Source: Actinomycetota bacterium (GTDB lineage: Bacteria > Actinomycetota > Thermoleophilia > Gaiellales > Gaiellaceae). From it: a stretch of DNA of 42,432 bases. Location: contig VAXG01000092.1 in NCBI GenBank assembly GCA_005883355.1, positions 1 to 42,432 on the forward strand. Reading direction: 5' to 3'. Position 1 is the stretch's first letter. Every line of letters begins with the position of its first letter. Positions 1 to 7,870 of this stretch are shown here, in pieces. Position numbers and translations under genes: made by a program. The notes beneath the pieces were generated by a model. That model had not been told where the DNA came from. It did not search any database and saw only the letters and a list, made by a program, of their open reading frames with translations.

Positions 1-634
1 CCAGCAACTCGATCGCCGCTTCGCGTGTCGGCACCTGCAGCTTGCGGAGGATCGCCGACACGTGTGTCCGGACCGTCACCGGCGAGATGAAGAGTCGCGC
101 CGCGATCTCCTCGGTCGAGGCTCCTTGCCGCATCAGCTCGAGCACCTCCCATTCGCGGTCCGTGAGCTCGGCGCTTCGCCGACCTCGCAGCGGGATCCGC
201 CGCCGCCGCCGGCGCTCGCGAAACTCTTCGATCAGGAGCGCGACAAGCTGTCGTGGGAGTGCCGCCTCACCCTCGAGCACCCCGTGCAGCGCGAGGGGAA
301 GCCTGGCCGGATCGATGTCCTTCAGGAGGTAGCCGGAAGCCCCGGCGCGCAGCGCGTCGAAGAGATCCGAGTCGAGACGCGATACCGTGAGCATCACCAC
401 CGCTGTCTCGGGCAGCTCGCGCGAGATCGTCTCCGCCGCATGGATTCCGTCACCGGGCATGTGGATGTCGAGGAGACACACGTCCGGCGCTTCGCGGCGT
501 GCCGCCTCGATTGCCGAGGGCCCGTCTGCAACCTCGGCACAAACCTCGAATCCTCCGCGCTCGAGCGCCAAGCGCACGCCTGCACGCGTTGGCGGATGGT
601 CGTCCGCCACGACCACGCGAATGACGTTGTTCAC
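1..634 (-). CDS. NarL/LuxR-family response regulator (3' end cut by window edge)
   Basis: Two-component DNA-binding response regulator. The receiver domain covers about residues 5-120, with the acidic pair D11-D12 in ADDHP, phosphoacceptor D56 in LLDIHMP and conserved K105. A LuxR/GerE helix-turn-helix follows at about residues 150-211 (LTDREWEVLELM, then FISPVTVRTHVSAILRKL). The GTG start at 634 shares GTGA with the stop codon of the upstream histidine kinase, so the two genes are translationally coupled and are almost certainly cognate partners. The reading frame is still open at base 1. By family length (about 210-220 aa) only a few C-terminal residues are missing. The target genes cannot be read from the sequence. 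Confidence 0.93.
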   Translation of the reverse strand, partial: MNNVIRVVVADDHPPTRAGVRLALERGGFEVCAEVADGPSAIEAARREAPDVCLLDIHMPGDGIHAAETISRELPETAVVMLTVSRLDSDLFDALRAGASGYLLKDIDPARLPLALHGVLEGEAALPRQLVALLIEEFRERRRRRRIPLRGRRSAELTDREWEVLELMRQGASTEEIAARLFISPVTVRTHVSAILRKLQVPTREAAIELL

Positions 635-2022
635 GGGATCACCACCTCGATCTGCGTGCCCTTGTTGGGCGCGGAGCTAAGGAAGAGCTCGCCGCCTACC
701 GCCGCTGCGCGCTCGCGCATCGTCACCAGGCCAAAGCCGGATGCATCGGTCGCCGTCGGATCGAAGCCGACTCCGTCGTCCTCGACCTTGAGCACAAGGC
801 CATGACCGTTCGTGAACTGAACTCGGACGACGTTCGCGGCACTGTGGCGCGCGGCGTTCGTCACTGCCTCGCGCACGATACGCAGCAGCTGCTCCTGGCG
901 GTCCTGCGGTATTCCCCCGGCCGGCTCCGCGTCGATGACGACGCGCGTGCCCAGTCGCTGCGCGACCTCTTCGACCGTCTGGACGAGCGCGCGGTCGAAA
1001 GGCTCCTCACCACGCTGATCGGAGAGGCTTGCGATCGCTCGGCGCGATTCGCCGAGCCCGCGTTCGGCAGCCGAGGCAAGCTGCCTGAAACCCGAGTTGC
1101 CGCTGTCGCTATCAGCAATTCCCCGCGCCGTCGTCGCGATGAAGGCGAGTTCCTGCGCCAGACCGTCGTGCAAATCTCGCGCAATCCTTCGTCGCTCTTC
1201 CAGCACGCGCTTCGCGGCGTATGCGCGCTGATAGAGCTGGATCTCGCGCGCGACACCGACGAAGAGGAGAACGTGCCAGCCAAGTCGCAACACATCACCC
1301 GTGTACACCCACTGCGAGTAGAGCGAGGGATAGATCACGTAGTTCACGCGCGCGAAGGCTCCGAACATTGCGCTCGCCCCGAGCCACAGCAGAAGCTCGT
1401 CGCCGGAATGATCGGCGCGTGAGGTGAAACCGAATGCGGCGACGAAGAAGAGAGCGGCGATGAGGATCTGCGAGGCAACGATCAGGTTGTTGCCCGCGAA
1501 CATTCCCACCGCGGTCGGATTTCGCGCCGGATCGAGCCCGACTGGCAACCGGTCGACGAACAGACCTACGATGGTTCCCATCACGACGAGCCCGATCGCG
1601 ATCAGAATGATCGCCGTCCGCGCCGCCTTCTCGTAGTCGTGCAATTTCATCGGCGGGGCAAGCGCCGCCGCAGCAAGCAGCCCCGCGGCAGCTGCGCTGC
1701 CACAGACGGTCGTCCAGATCGAAAACGGATGGGGAAGCGTCCAGATGGCTGCAGGAACCGCGGCGAAGAGGAGGTTCGTGGTCGTCAGCAGCGCCACCGC
1801 CAGGAAGAGGAGCAAGTCGTCGAGCCGCTGTCGTTGTCGAAGGCGTCCCCACAGCAGGATGGTGGTGAGGAGGGCGATGATCGTCGCCGCCGTCTCGAGC
1901 ATCGCGTGCAGCGGGACGCTCCGATACGCATAGTGAACGCGCGGCACGATGATGACGAGGTCCGTGAGACCACCTGCGACCAGAGCCGCGAGCAGCGTGA
2001 CCGAACGGGGCCGCAGCCTCAC
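631..2022 (-). CDS. NarX/DesK-type membrane sensor histidine kinase
   Basis: Sensor kinase of 463 aa that should autophosphorylate and pass phosphate to the regulator encoded just downstream. The N-terminal 260 residues hold about seven hydrophobic segments with very short loops, so the sensor is buried in the membrane and has no large external domain. A HisKA_3 dimerisation domain follows, with H285 in RDLHDGLAQEL. The HATPase_c domain has the N-box N389 (REAVTNAARHS), G1 DDGVGFD and G2 GFGLVTMRERA. All catalytic boxes are intact. The GTG start at 2022 has GGAGGG about 12 nt upstream. The stop overlaps the next gene by GTGA. The stimulus is unknown. Confidence 0.92.
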   Translation of the reverse strand: MRLRPRSVTLLAALVAGGLTDLVIIVPRVHYAYRSVPLHAMLETAATIIALLTTILLWGRLRQRQRLDDLLLFLAVALLTTTNLLFAAVPAAIWTLPHPFSIWTTVCGSAAAAGLLAAAALAPPMKLHDYEKAARTAIILIAIGLVVMGTIVGLFVDRLPVGLDPARNPTAVGMFAGNNLIVASQILIAALFFVAAFGFTSRADHSGDELLLWLGASAMFGAFARVNYVIYPSLYSQWVYTGDVLRLGWHVLLFVGVAREIQLYQRAYAAKRVLEERRRIARDLHDGLAQELAFIATTARGIADSDSGNSGFRQLASAAERGLGESRRAIASLSDQRGEEPFDRALVQTVEEVAQRLGTRVVIDAEPAGGIPQDRQEQLLRIVREAVTNAARHSAANVVRVQFTNGHGLVLKVEDDGVGFDPTATDASGFGLVTMRERAAAVGGELFLSSAPNKGTQIEVVIP

Positions 2023-2091
2023 ATGCCGAATCGTCCCTCCGGCAGCGGAGCCCGTGACCTAGCGGATGGGCTAGTCGCGCCGCCCGCGCGG

Positions 2092-2916
2092 TCAGGCGCT
2101 GCGCAGGAGCTCGAGCGCCTCGCGGCGGCTCTGTACGTGCAGCTTCTTCAGCACGGCACCGATGTGTCGTCGGACGGTGACGTCCGCGATCAGGAGCTTT
2201 GTGGCGATCTCACGGGTGGAGAGCCCTTCGCGCATGCAATCGAGGACCTCCCACTCGCGGCTCGTCAGGTCGACCCCTCGCCCGTCCCGAACGACCAGAT
2301 GTCTCTTGGCGCCGCCGCCACGGAGTCGATTCATCAGCACGGCCACCAACGGGCGCGGGATCGCCGGCTCGCCGAGGAGTACCGCGCGCACGACCGCGGG
2401 GAGGCGTTTCGCCGAGATGCTCTTCGGCAGGTAGCCGACTGCGCCCACTGCCATCGCCTTGAGAAAGTCCTCTTCGTTGAGGTCGGAGGCGAGCATGACG
2501 ACCGCGACGTTCGATCGCCAGGCACGCATCTCGGCCGCCGCGACGAGGCCGCCACCCGGAATGTCGATGTCGACAAGACACACCTCTGGCTCGAGGCGGC
2601 CGACTGCCTCGATCAGCTCTGCGGCGCTGGCGACTCGGCCACAGAGGACGATCCCTTCCTCCTCGAGGGCCATCCTGATGCCGTTGATCGTCGCCGAGTC
2701 GTGGCCTGCGACCAGGACGCGTGGCCCCGGCTGCGAGTCGACGATCTCGACTTCAGCCGCGAGATTCGTGGCGACGATGTCCGAACCGGCGGAGGTCACG
2801 CAGAGCCCCGCCTGGGACACAGCCGCAGACTCAGTACCCCGGGTGGAAATGGTGGCCGCACCATTAAGTAGACCCCAAGAACCTGGAATTCTTGCGCGAA
2901 AGCTTTCTTCCTGCAA
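2092..2916 (-). CDS. LuxR-family response regulator with degenerate receiver acidic pair
   Basis: Receiver plus GerE helix-turn-helix protein. With the longest start (TTG at 2916) it is 274 aa, and the first 65 residues look like no domain. GTG at 2799, with an AGGCGG-like site before it, is a good alternative that leaves a 27-residue leader. The phosphoacceptor D116 (VDIDIPGG) and K149 (GYLPKSIS) are present. The acidic pair that binds Mg2+ is replaced: ADDH of the neighbouring regulators reads AGHD here. The output helix-turn-helix (LTSREWEVLDCMREGLSTREIA, ending IGAVLKKLHV) is intact. The gene lies 69 bp upstream of the kinase gene on the same strand and may be in the same operon. It may work without phosphorylation or with an altered metal site; that is inference. 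Confidence 0.88.
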   Translation of the reverse strand: MQEESFRARIPGSWGLLNGAATISTRGTESAAVSQAGLCVTSAGSDIVATNLAAEVEIVDSQPGPRVLVAGHDSATINGIRMALEEEGIVLCGRVASAAELIEAVGRLEPEVCLVDIDIPGGGLVAAAEMRAWRSNVAVVMLASDLNEEDFLKAMAVGAVGYLPKSISAKRLPAVVRAVLLGEPAIPRPLVAVLMNRLRGGGAKRHLVVRDGRGVDLTSREWEVLDCMREGLSTREIATKLLIADVTVRRHIGAVLKKLHVQSRREALELLRSA

Positions 2917-3009
2917 TCCCCCAGCAGAGTGAGCGAGCTCGGGCGGCTGCTATACCGTTTGTGAGCAAGCGGTGAGCGGACCGCAGACAGCTGAAAGGAG
3001 CGGCGGATC

Positions 3010-3636
3010 GTGCGGGTCTTGATTGCAGACGACCACCGGTTGATGGTCGAAGGGACGAAGCAGGCCCTGGCGAAGGCCGGCGGCTTCGAGGTCGTGGGCG
3101 AGGCCTCGAACGGTGCCCAGGTGCTGCCGCTCGTCCGGCGCCTCAAGCCCGACCTCGTGCTGCTCGATCTACGCATGCCACAGATGGACGGCCTGACCTG
3201 CCTGGCGAAGATCCGCAAAGAATTTCCGGAGATGAAGGTCGCGATCCTCTCGGTCTCGCAGGAGCAGGATCTGATCCAGACCGCTCTCAAGCGCGGCGCG
3301 AACGCCTACATCGTCAAGACCGTGGATCCCGACGACCTCGCGGCCGCACTGCGACAGACGGTCGAGGGGACGGTCTTCACGACCGCCGGCGTCTCAGACG
3401 ACCCCGGCGAGCGGGCGGCGAAGCAAGCGGGCCTCACGGAGCGTGAGCTCGTGATCGTGCGTGCCGTCGCCCGTGGTCTGTCGAACGAGGCGATCGCCAA
3501 GGAGCTCTGGGTGGCCGAGCAGACCGTCAAGTTCCACCTCACGAACATCTACCGCAAGCTCGAAGTGTCGAACCGGACCGAGGCAGCTCGCTACGCATTC
3601 GAGCAGGGCCTCGTCGAGCACGGCCCAGGGCACTAA
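3010..3636 (+). CDS. NarL/LuxR-family response regulator
   Basis: Complete 208-aa response regulator. The receiver spans residues 1-118 with D7-D8, phosphoacceptor D53 (LLDLRMPQMDG) and K103. The LuxR helix-turn-helix is at about 143-205 (LTERELVIVRAVARGLSNEAIA; VKFHLTNIYRKLEV). The GTG start at 3010 is preceded by GAAAGGAG at about 10 nt. Upstream, TATACC at about 2951 could be a -10 box and is followed by an imperfect palindrome (CCGTTTG, 4 nt, CAAGCGG) where a regulator might bind. The gene is divergent from the atypical regulator at 2092-2916 and has no adjacent kinase of its own. Its stop codon interlocks with that of the MFS gene in ctaa at 3633-3636. Confidence 0.93.
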   Translation: MRVLIADDHRLMVEGTKQALAKAGGFEVVGEASNGAQVLPLVRRLKPDLVLLDLRMPQMDGLTCLAKIRKEFPEMKVAILSVSQEQDLIQTALKRGANAYIVKTVDPDDLAAALRQTVEGTVFTTAGVSDDPGERAAKQAGLTERELVIVRAVARGLSNEAIAKELWVAEQTVKFHLTNIYRKLEVSNRTEAARYAFEQGLVEHGPGH

Positions 3637-4835
3637 GCCAGCGCGGGCTCTTCGGCCGCAATCGGTTCCGGCCCGCGCGTGAGCAGATACGCGCCGCAGG
3701 CCGAGATGGCGACGAACATCACCGCGACGAGCACGCGGTAGTCGAGCACGCTGATGAGGACCGCGCCGAGCGCGATCCCGATCGTCTGCGGCGAGCTCAC
3801 CATTGTGTTCGCCGCCGAGGCGACGCGGCCTTGCAGCCGCTGCGGCGTGCGTAGCTGGATGGCAGTCGAGAAGCCCACGATGAACCACGAGACTGCGAAG
3901 CCGGCGACGATGATCCCGGCACACACGACCGGCAGGCTCGAGGACGCGAAGCTGGCACTTCCGACTGCAAAGAGCGCCATGCCCCAGCCGACGAGGCGCA
4001 CGTCGCCGAACCGACGTAGCGCACGTCCGGCGGTGACGCCGCCGATGATCGCTCCCAATCCCTGCAGCGAGTCGAGCACCCCGAGGAACGACGGCGGCCG
4101 GTGTAGCCCGAACTCGACCACTGCGAAGAAGAGTGTCTCGGAGAACCCGACGACAAGCAGGCACGCGGCAGTCGCGAGGATGATCTGCCTCAAGGGCAAG
4201 GTTGCGAACACGTGCCTCACGCCCGCCGCCAGCTCGGTGAGGAAGTGCTCTTCCTCACGCTCGAGCGGCGTTTCGATCGTGTGCACGAACAGGAGGGCCA
4301 CCGCAACGCCGACGAAGGTGAACGCGTCCGCTATCGCGACCGTGCCGCCGCCGAATGCGGCGTAGAGGCCGGCGCCCAGCAGCGGCGAGATCAGTCGCAG
4401 GCCTTGGTTCAGCGTCGAAAAGACCGCGTTGGCGTCGCCAAGCAAGTCGCGCGGCAGCATCACCGTGAGAAAGGCCGACCGCGCGGAGGCGAGGATCGCG
4501 CCGGCCGCGCCGTAGAGGCCTGCAACGACATAGATCAGCCACAGGTCACCTCGATCGTGCACGAAGAGCAACAGCAGCACCGCGGCGGCCATGACGCAGT
4601 TCACGCCGATCAGCAGCGGCCGCTTACGGACGCGGTCGACGACGAGGCCCGCAAACGGAGCGAAGAGCGACGGCAGGATGAGGACGAAGAAGACGAGCCC
4701 CGCCGCCGCGTTGCTGTGCGTGAGGTCCTTCGCCCAGATCCCGAGGACGAGGAACATCGCGGTGTCGCCCAGCATCGACAGACCCCAGCCGAGGAGCAGG
4801 ACTCGGGCGTCGCGGATCGCGAAGAGACGACGCAT
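3633..4835 (-). CDS. MFS transporter (MFS_3/EntS-like exporter), second of a pair
   Basis: Predicted 12-segment major facilitator, 400 aa, resembling the EntS/macrolide-efflux branch. It opens with a cytosolic start and DARVLLLGWGLSMLGDTAMF in helix 1. The loop between helices 2 and 3 carries the usual basic motif (FAGLVVDRVRKRP). These proteins export small hydrophobic molecules using the proton gradient; the substrate here cannot be read. The ATG at 4835 shares its A with the TGA of the upstream MFS gene (TGATG), so both are translated from one mRNA. The two exporters are only distantly alike and could act as alternatives or as partners. Last gene of the operon that begins at 7672. Confidence 0.88.
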   Translation of the reverse strand: MRRLFAIRDARVLLLGWGLSMLGDTAMFLVLGIWAKDLTHSNAAAGLVFFVLILPSLFAPFAGLVVDRVRKRPLLIGVNCVMAAAVLLLLFVHDRGDLWLIYVVAGLYGAAGAILASARSAFLTVMLPRDLLGDANAVFSTLNQGLRLISPLLGAGLYAAFGGGTVAIADAFTFVGVAVALLFVHTIETPLEREEEHFLTELAAGVRHVFATLPLRQIILATAACLLVVGFSETLFFAVVEFGLHRPPSFLGVLDSLQGLGAIIGGVTAGRALRRFGDVRLVGWGMALFAVGSASFASSSLPVVCAGIIVAGFAVSWFIVGFSTAIQLRTPQRLQGRVASAANTMVSSPQTIGIALGAVLISVLDYRVLVAVMFVAISACGAYLLTRGPEPIAAEEPALA

Positions 4836-6151
4836 CAGACGTGCTGCGGAGGCACAGAGGTCGCCTCTGTGTCCGCGAGGAGCACGTCGAGCACCGGCTC
4901 TTCCGCGAGCGGTCCGGGAATCTCGCGCACCGAGCGAACCGGCGAGAACAGCACCGGCAGGAAGGCCAGACAGCAGCCGATGCCGCCCACGATCAGGGTT
5001 TCCTTGAGCCCAACCCAGGACGCGAGCGCCCCACCCGTCAGCGATCCGAGCGGAATCGTCCCCCAGACGATGAAGCGCATGACCGAGTTCATCCGGCCCT
5101 GGAGGCGTTCCGGCGTGATCGCCTGACGCAGGCTGACCTGCGCGATGTTGTAGACGACGTTGGTGAACCCACCGACGAGGATGGCCGGCACGAGCACGGC
5201 AAGCGCCGCGTTACCGTGTGGGGCGAACGGAAGCAGCAGGAACATCGGCCCGCCCAGGATTGAAGCGACGATGATCGTCTTGCCAACGCCGAGCCGCCTG
5301 GAGATCCTGTTGGCCGAGAAAGCTGCGAGCAGCGGGCCGATGTTCCCCAATGTGAAGGCGAGGCCGATCGCCTGCGGGCTCAGATGAAGCTCTCGGCGCG
5401 CGAAGACGAGCAGAATGGCAAAACCCATGTTGCCGAACAAGTTGAACAGCGCCGTGCAGGCAGCGATGTTCTTCAGGTAGGGGTGGCGCAGCACGTAGCT
5501 GAGCCCTTCGCGCAGCTCGGTGCGCATCTTGCGGCGGGGCGCCCGGTCGACCCGAGCGGTCTCGGTCTTTTCGATCCGGAAGATGAAGAACGCGGAGCCG
5601 AGGAAGCTGACGGCGTCGATGAGGATCGCGATGGGCGCTCGCAGCAAGCCGACGAGCAGTCCGGCGAAACCGGGCCCTCCCAGTTGGGCCGCAGATCGGC
5701 TGATCTCGAGCTTGGCGTTGCCGTCGGTGATCTGCCCGCGCTCCACGAGTGACGGCAGAAACGACTGGTAGGCGACGTCGAAGAAGACCGTCGCGATCCC
5801 GACGACGAAGCCGACGCCGTACAGCTGCCAGATCGTCAACGCATCCAGCGCGTACGCGATCGGAATCGACGCGAGCAACGCGGCCCGCGCAAGGTCTCCG
5901 GCGATCAGGATTGGGCGTCGCGGCAGGCGGTCGACCCACACCCCGGCCGGCAGGCTCACGAGCAGGAACGGAAGAAACTCGACCGTGGTCAGTGCGGCGA
6001 CCTTGAACGCGCTCACGTGAAGCACGTCGATCGCAGCGAGCGGCAACGCCAGCAGGCTGATCTGCGTGCCGAACTGACTGACGGTCTCGGCAGACCAGAG
6101 CTTCAGAAAATCCGGATGCCGCCAGAGACCCCCTTCTGGCCAGAGCTTCAT
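4835..6151 (-). CDS. MFS transporter (MFS_3/EntS-like exporter), first of a pair
   Basis: Major facilitator of 438 aa with about 12 membrane segments. The N-terminal pattern WRHPDFLKLWSAETVSQFG followed by ISLLALPLAA is typical of PF05977-type transporters, and the motif-A loop is PAGVWVDRLPRRP. A charged linker near residues 200-215 (ETARVDRAPRRKMRTELREG) separates the two six-helix halves. The ATG at 6151 overlaps the DUF4097 stop by ATGA. The 3' end overlaps the second MFS gene. The context (regulator, small protein, DUF4097 surface protein, two exporters) suggests efflux or envelope-stress defence, but no substrate is indicated. Confidence 0.88.
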   Translation of the reverse strand: MKLWPEGGLWRHPDFLKLWSAETVSQFGTQISLLALPLAAIDVLHVSAFKVAALTTVEFLPFLLVSLPAGVWVDRLPRRPILIAGDLARAALLASIPIAYALDALTIWQLYGVGFVVGIATVFFDVAYQSFLPSLVERGQITDGNAKLEISRSAAQLGGPGFAGLLVGLLRAPIAILIDAVSFLGSAFFIFRIEKTETARVDRAPRRKMRTELREGLSYVLRHPYLKNIAACTALFNLFGNMGFAILLVFARRELHLSPQAIGLAFTLGNIGPLLAAFSANRISRRLGVGKTIIVASILGGPMFLLLPFAPHGNAALAVLVPAILVGGFTNVVYNIAQVSLRQAITPERLQGRMNSVMRFIVWGTIPLGSLTGGALASWVGLKETLIVGGIGCCLAFLPVLFSPVRSVREIPGPLAEEPVLDVLLADTEATSVPPQHV

Positions 6152-7026
6152 TGCTGCTCGGTCAACTCCGCTGCCGCAGGGGCGCGCTCGAGACGGACGT
6201 CCCCGCTGACCGTCTTCACGAACAGCTCGACGAGCGGCGCATCGTCGGCCAGTGTCTCGGGCGGGGGCGAATCGGACAGCTCGAACTCAGAGCTCGTCGC
6301 GCCGCTCACGGTGTTTGCATCGACATAGACACGAGAGCCGCTGCGAACGCCGACCATCACGTCGCCGGAGATCGCCTTCAGCTCGACGCGTCCGCGTCGC
6401 ACCGCCTCGAAGCGCTGATCGCCCGAGACCGTGTTCGTGCTGATCGATCCACCCGCGTCGCGAACATGCACGTCGCCGGACACGAGCTGGGCGCGAATGT
6501 CGCCCCGGACCGCGCCCGCGTGCAAGTCGCCGGAAACCGACTGGACCTCGAGGGACGAAGCCGCGTCGCCGATGTGGACGTCCCCACTCGCGGTCTTGAT
6601 CCGGGTGGTGCCCTTCGACCTGTCCAGCTGGAGATCACCGGAGGCGGTCTTGACGTCCACTGCGCCGTACTCGCCGCGAGCACGGAGGTCGGCGGACTTC
6701 GTCCGGACATCCAGGTCCGCGCCGTGGGGACAGCTGATGCGCAGGCGGACGTCGGGGCCGCCGAAGCGGATGTCGGGCCCGCGGTCGATCGAGATGAAGA
6801 TGCCGCGGCGACTCTTCGCCTCTACCACGACCTCGTGTCCGTCGCCGCGCCGGATCAGCTCGATACGCGAGTTGTCGACGAGATCGCGGATCGCGTCGTT
6901 GTTCGCGACGGCCTCGAGCTCCACGCGCGTCTCGTCCGTGTTCTCGGTCTCGATCTCGATCTCCCCGGAGGGAATCTCGAGGTTCAGGCGCAGCGGGCCA
7001 GGAGTGGAGTAGGTCTCGCTGCGCAT
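6148..7026 (-). CDS. DUF4097-family beta-strand repeat protein
   Basis: A 292-aa protein made mostly of short beta-strand repeats. From about residue 105 to the end a unit of the form [TV]-x-SGD-[VL]-x-[VL] recurs eight or so times (KTASGDLQL, KTASGDVHI, QSVSGDLHA, QLVSGDVHV, NTVSGDQRF, KAISGDVMV, KTVSGDVRL), as expected for a right-handed beta-solenoid. The N-terminus starts METYSTPGPLRLNLEIPSGE-like, with no signal peptide or membrane helix, so it is probably cytosolic or exported by an unseen route. It overlaps the small gene upstream (TAATG) and the MFS gene downstream (ATGA). In actinobacteria DUF4097 genes often follow a ribbon-helix-helix gene, as here. Molecular role unknown. Confidence 0.85.
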   Translation of the reverse strand: MRSETYSTPGPLRLNLEIPSGEIEIETENTDETRVELEAVANNDAIRDLVDNSRIELIRRGDGHEVVVEAKSRRGIFISIDRGPDIRFGGPDVRLRISCPHGADLDVRTKSADLRARGEYGAVDVKTASGDLQLDRSKGTTRIKTASGDVHIGDAASSLEVQSVSGDLHAGAVRGDIRAQLVSGDVHVRDAGGSISTNTVSGDQRFEAVRRGRVELKAISGDVMVGVRSGSRVYVDANTVSGATSSEFELSDSPPPETLADDAPLVELFVKTVSGDVRLERAPAAAELTEQQ

Positions 7027-7199
7027 TAGAGGATGTAGCGACCTGCGTGGAGGTACTTCACGTCGCCGAGGATCTGCTCTCGGGCGTGCACCGTCTTCTC
7101 GAAGTTGACGCGCACGGGCTCGTCGTCGCGAAGCTTGTCGGCTTCGCGGCGCGGGACGAGTGCGAGCGCAAGTCCGAACGGGAGAGGAAGGACGTGCAT
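7026..7199 (-). CDS. Small hypothetical protein (57 aa) between RHH regulator and DUF4097
   Basis: Small protein beginning MHVLPLPFGLALALVPRR and continuing with a charged stretch. The N-terminal 15 residues are hydrophobic, possibly a short membrane or lipid-associating segment. The ATG at 7199 is chosen because AAAGGAG lies 5 nt upstream; an in-frame TTG at 7214 would place that ribosome site inside the gene. It begins 11 bp after the regulator stop and ends in a TAATG overlap with DUF4097, so it is a genuine operon member. No family is recognised. The fixed position between a ribbon-helix-helix protein and DUF4097 suggests it works with one of them. Confidence 0.7.
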   Translation of the reverse strand: MHVLPLPFGLALALVPRREADKLRDDEPVRVNFEKTVHAREQILGDVKYLHAGRYIL

Positions 7200-7210
7200 C
7201 GTCGCTCCTT

Positions 7211-7672
7211 TCAACTTTGGCCGTAGCCGGTCATGCGGCGGCCGCCAGGTTGGTTCCGCCGCTTGGGGTCAGCACTGCGCGTGATCTGCTGCAGCAGCCA
7301 GGTGTTCGCCGACACGCCCGCCTCCTGGGCGGCCGCGTCGACGATCGACTTCAAGGTCTCGGGCAGCCGTAGCGTGATCCGCGCGGTGAGGTCTTCGAGG
7401 CCCGACGGCGGAGGCGCGCCGGGATCGGGGACGTAGACGAGCTCCGGCTCGCCGGCGGAGACGCGCACTTCCACGTGTCCGTCCGGCAGCTGATTCGTGA
7501 GCTCGGCGGCGGCCTCGCCGAGGGCATCCGTCAGCCGGAGTCGGAGGGATGACTCCAGGGCCGTGGCGATCCGGCGGGCGGCTTCCGCCACCGCCTCGTC
7601 ACCGATCCCGGCAACGTTCGCCAGATCCTGCTGGAGTGCCTCGACATAGGCCGCCACGTTCATGGACGGCAC
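7211..7672 (-). CDS. Ribbon-helix-helix (HicB-antitoxin-like) regulator
   Basis: A 153-aa protein (150 aa if ATG at 7663 is used in place of GTG at 7672). The first 60 residues are a predicted helical pair, followed by a short strand (HVEVRVSAGEPELVYV). A ribbon-helix-helix DNA-binding segment covers about residues 90-130 (LTARITLRLPETLKSIVDAA, then QEAGVSANTWLLQQI). Such proteins are annotated as HicB-like antitoxins but here there is no toxin gene. As first gene of the five-gene operon it is probably an autoregulator of the DUF4097/exporter genes. A palindrome TGACA-N9-TGTCA begins only 3 bp upstream of the GTG, where a repressor would block transcription. Confidence 0.82.
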   Translation of the reverse strand: MPSMNVAAYVEALQQDLANVAGIGDEAVAEAARRIATALESSLRLRLTDALGEAAAELTNQLPDGHVEVRVSAGEPELVYVPDPGAPPPSGLEDLTARITLRLPETLKSIVDAAAQEAGVSANTWLLQQITRSADPKRRNQPGGRRMTGYGQS

Positions 7673-7674
7673 TG

Positions 7675-7729
7675 TGACAGCAAAGTGATGTCAAGTCAAG
7701 TCATCGATGGTGTCATCAGGCAGTCATTA
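7675..7729 (-). promoter_or_regulatory. Candidate operator: GTCA repeats and TGACA-N9-TGTCA palindrome
   Basis: Immediately upstream of the ribbon-helix-helix gene. On the plus strand TGACA at 7675-7679 is mirrored by TGTCA at 7689-7693. GTCA then recurs at 7695, 7700, 7712 and 7723. On the coding strand this gives TTGACT/TTGACA hexamers that could also serve as -35 elements. No convincing -10 box was found. Ribbon-helix-helix dimers bind short repeated half-sites like this, so autoregulation is the simplest reading. Confidence 0.45.
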
Positions 7730-7791
7730 GCTGAAACAGGGCGGAAATTGCGGGTCTTTTTTGCGGCGCCACAGCGCTCGGAAGTTCTTAC

Positions 7792-7846
7792 GTATGTATA
7801 CAACCCTTGCTAAAGTATGCTCGTCGACACACCGAGTATACGCATG
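7792..7846 (+). promoter_or_regulatory. vapBC promoter/operator with two GTATAC sites
   Basis: Two perfect GTATAC palindromes at 7796-7801 and 7836-7841 are exactly 40 bp apart, close to four helical turns. They flank a TAAAGT (-10-like, TANNNT) at 7811-7816. Related half-sites lie next to them (GTATG at 7792, GTATGC at 7815, GCATGC at 7842). VapB antitoxins usually bind paired palindromes over their own promoter with VapC as co-repressor, which fits this layout. Confidence 0.5.
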
Positions 7847-7870
7847 CATCCAAATCGGAAGGGCATACAC

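Noticed and set aside
1639-2871. A 410-codon plus-strand open frame antisense to the kinase and regulator genes
   Set aside because: It is rich in Arg, Asp and Gln with no domain, signal or ribosome site, and mirrors two well-supported minus-strand genes.
3010-3636. Pairing this regulator with the kinase at 631-2022
   Set aside because: The kinase is translationally coupled to the regulator at 1-634, and this gene is on the other strand, so a cognate claim is not supported.
7211-7672. A HicAB toxin-antitoxin pair
   Set aside because: The neighbour of 57 aa has no HicA double-stranded-RNA-binding fold or catalytic His, and DUF4097 and exporters follow, so the regulator is treated as an orphan RHH protein.
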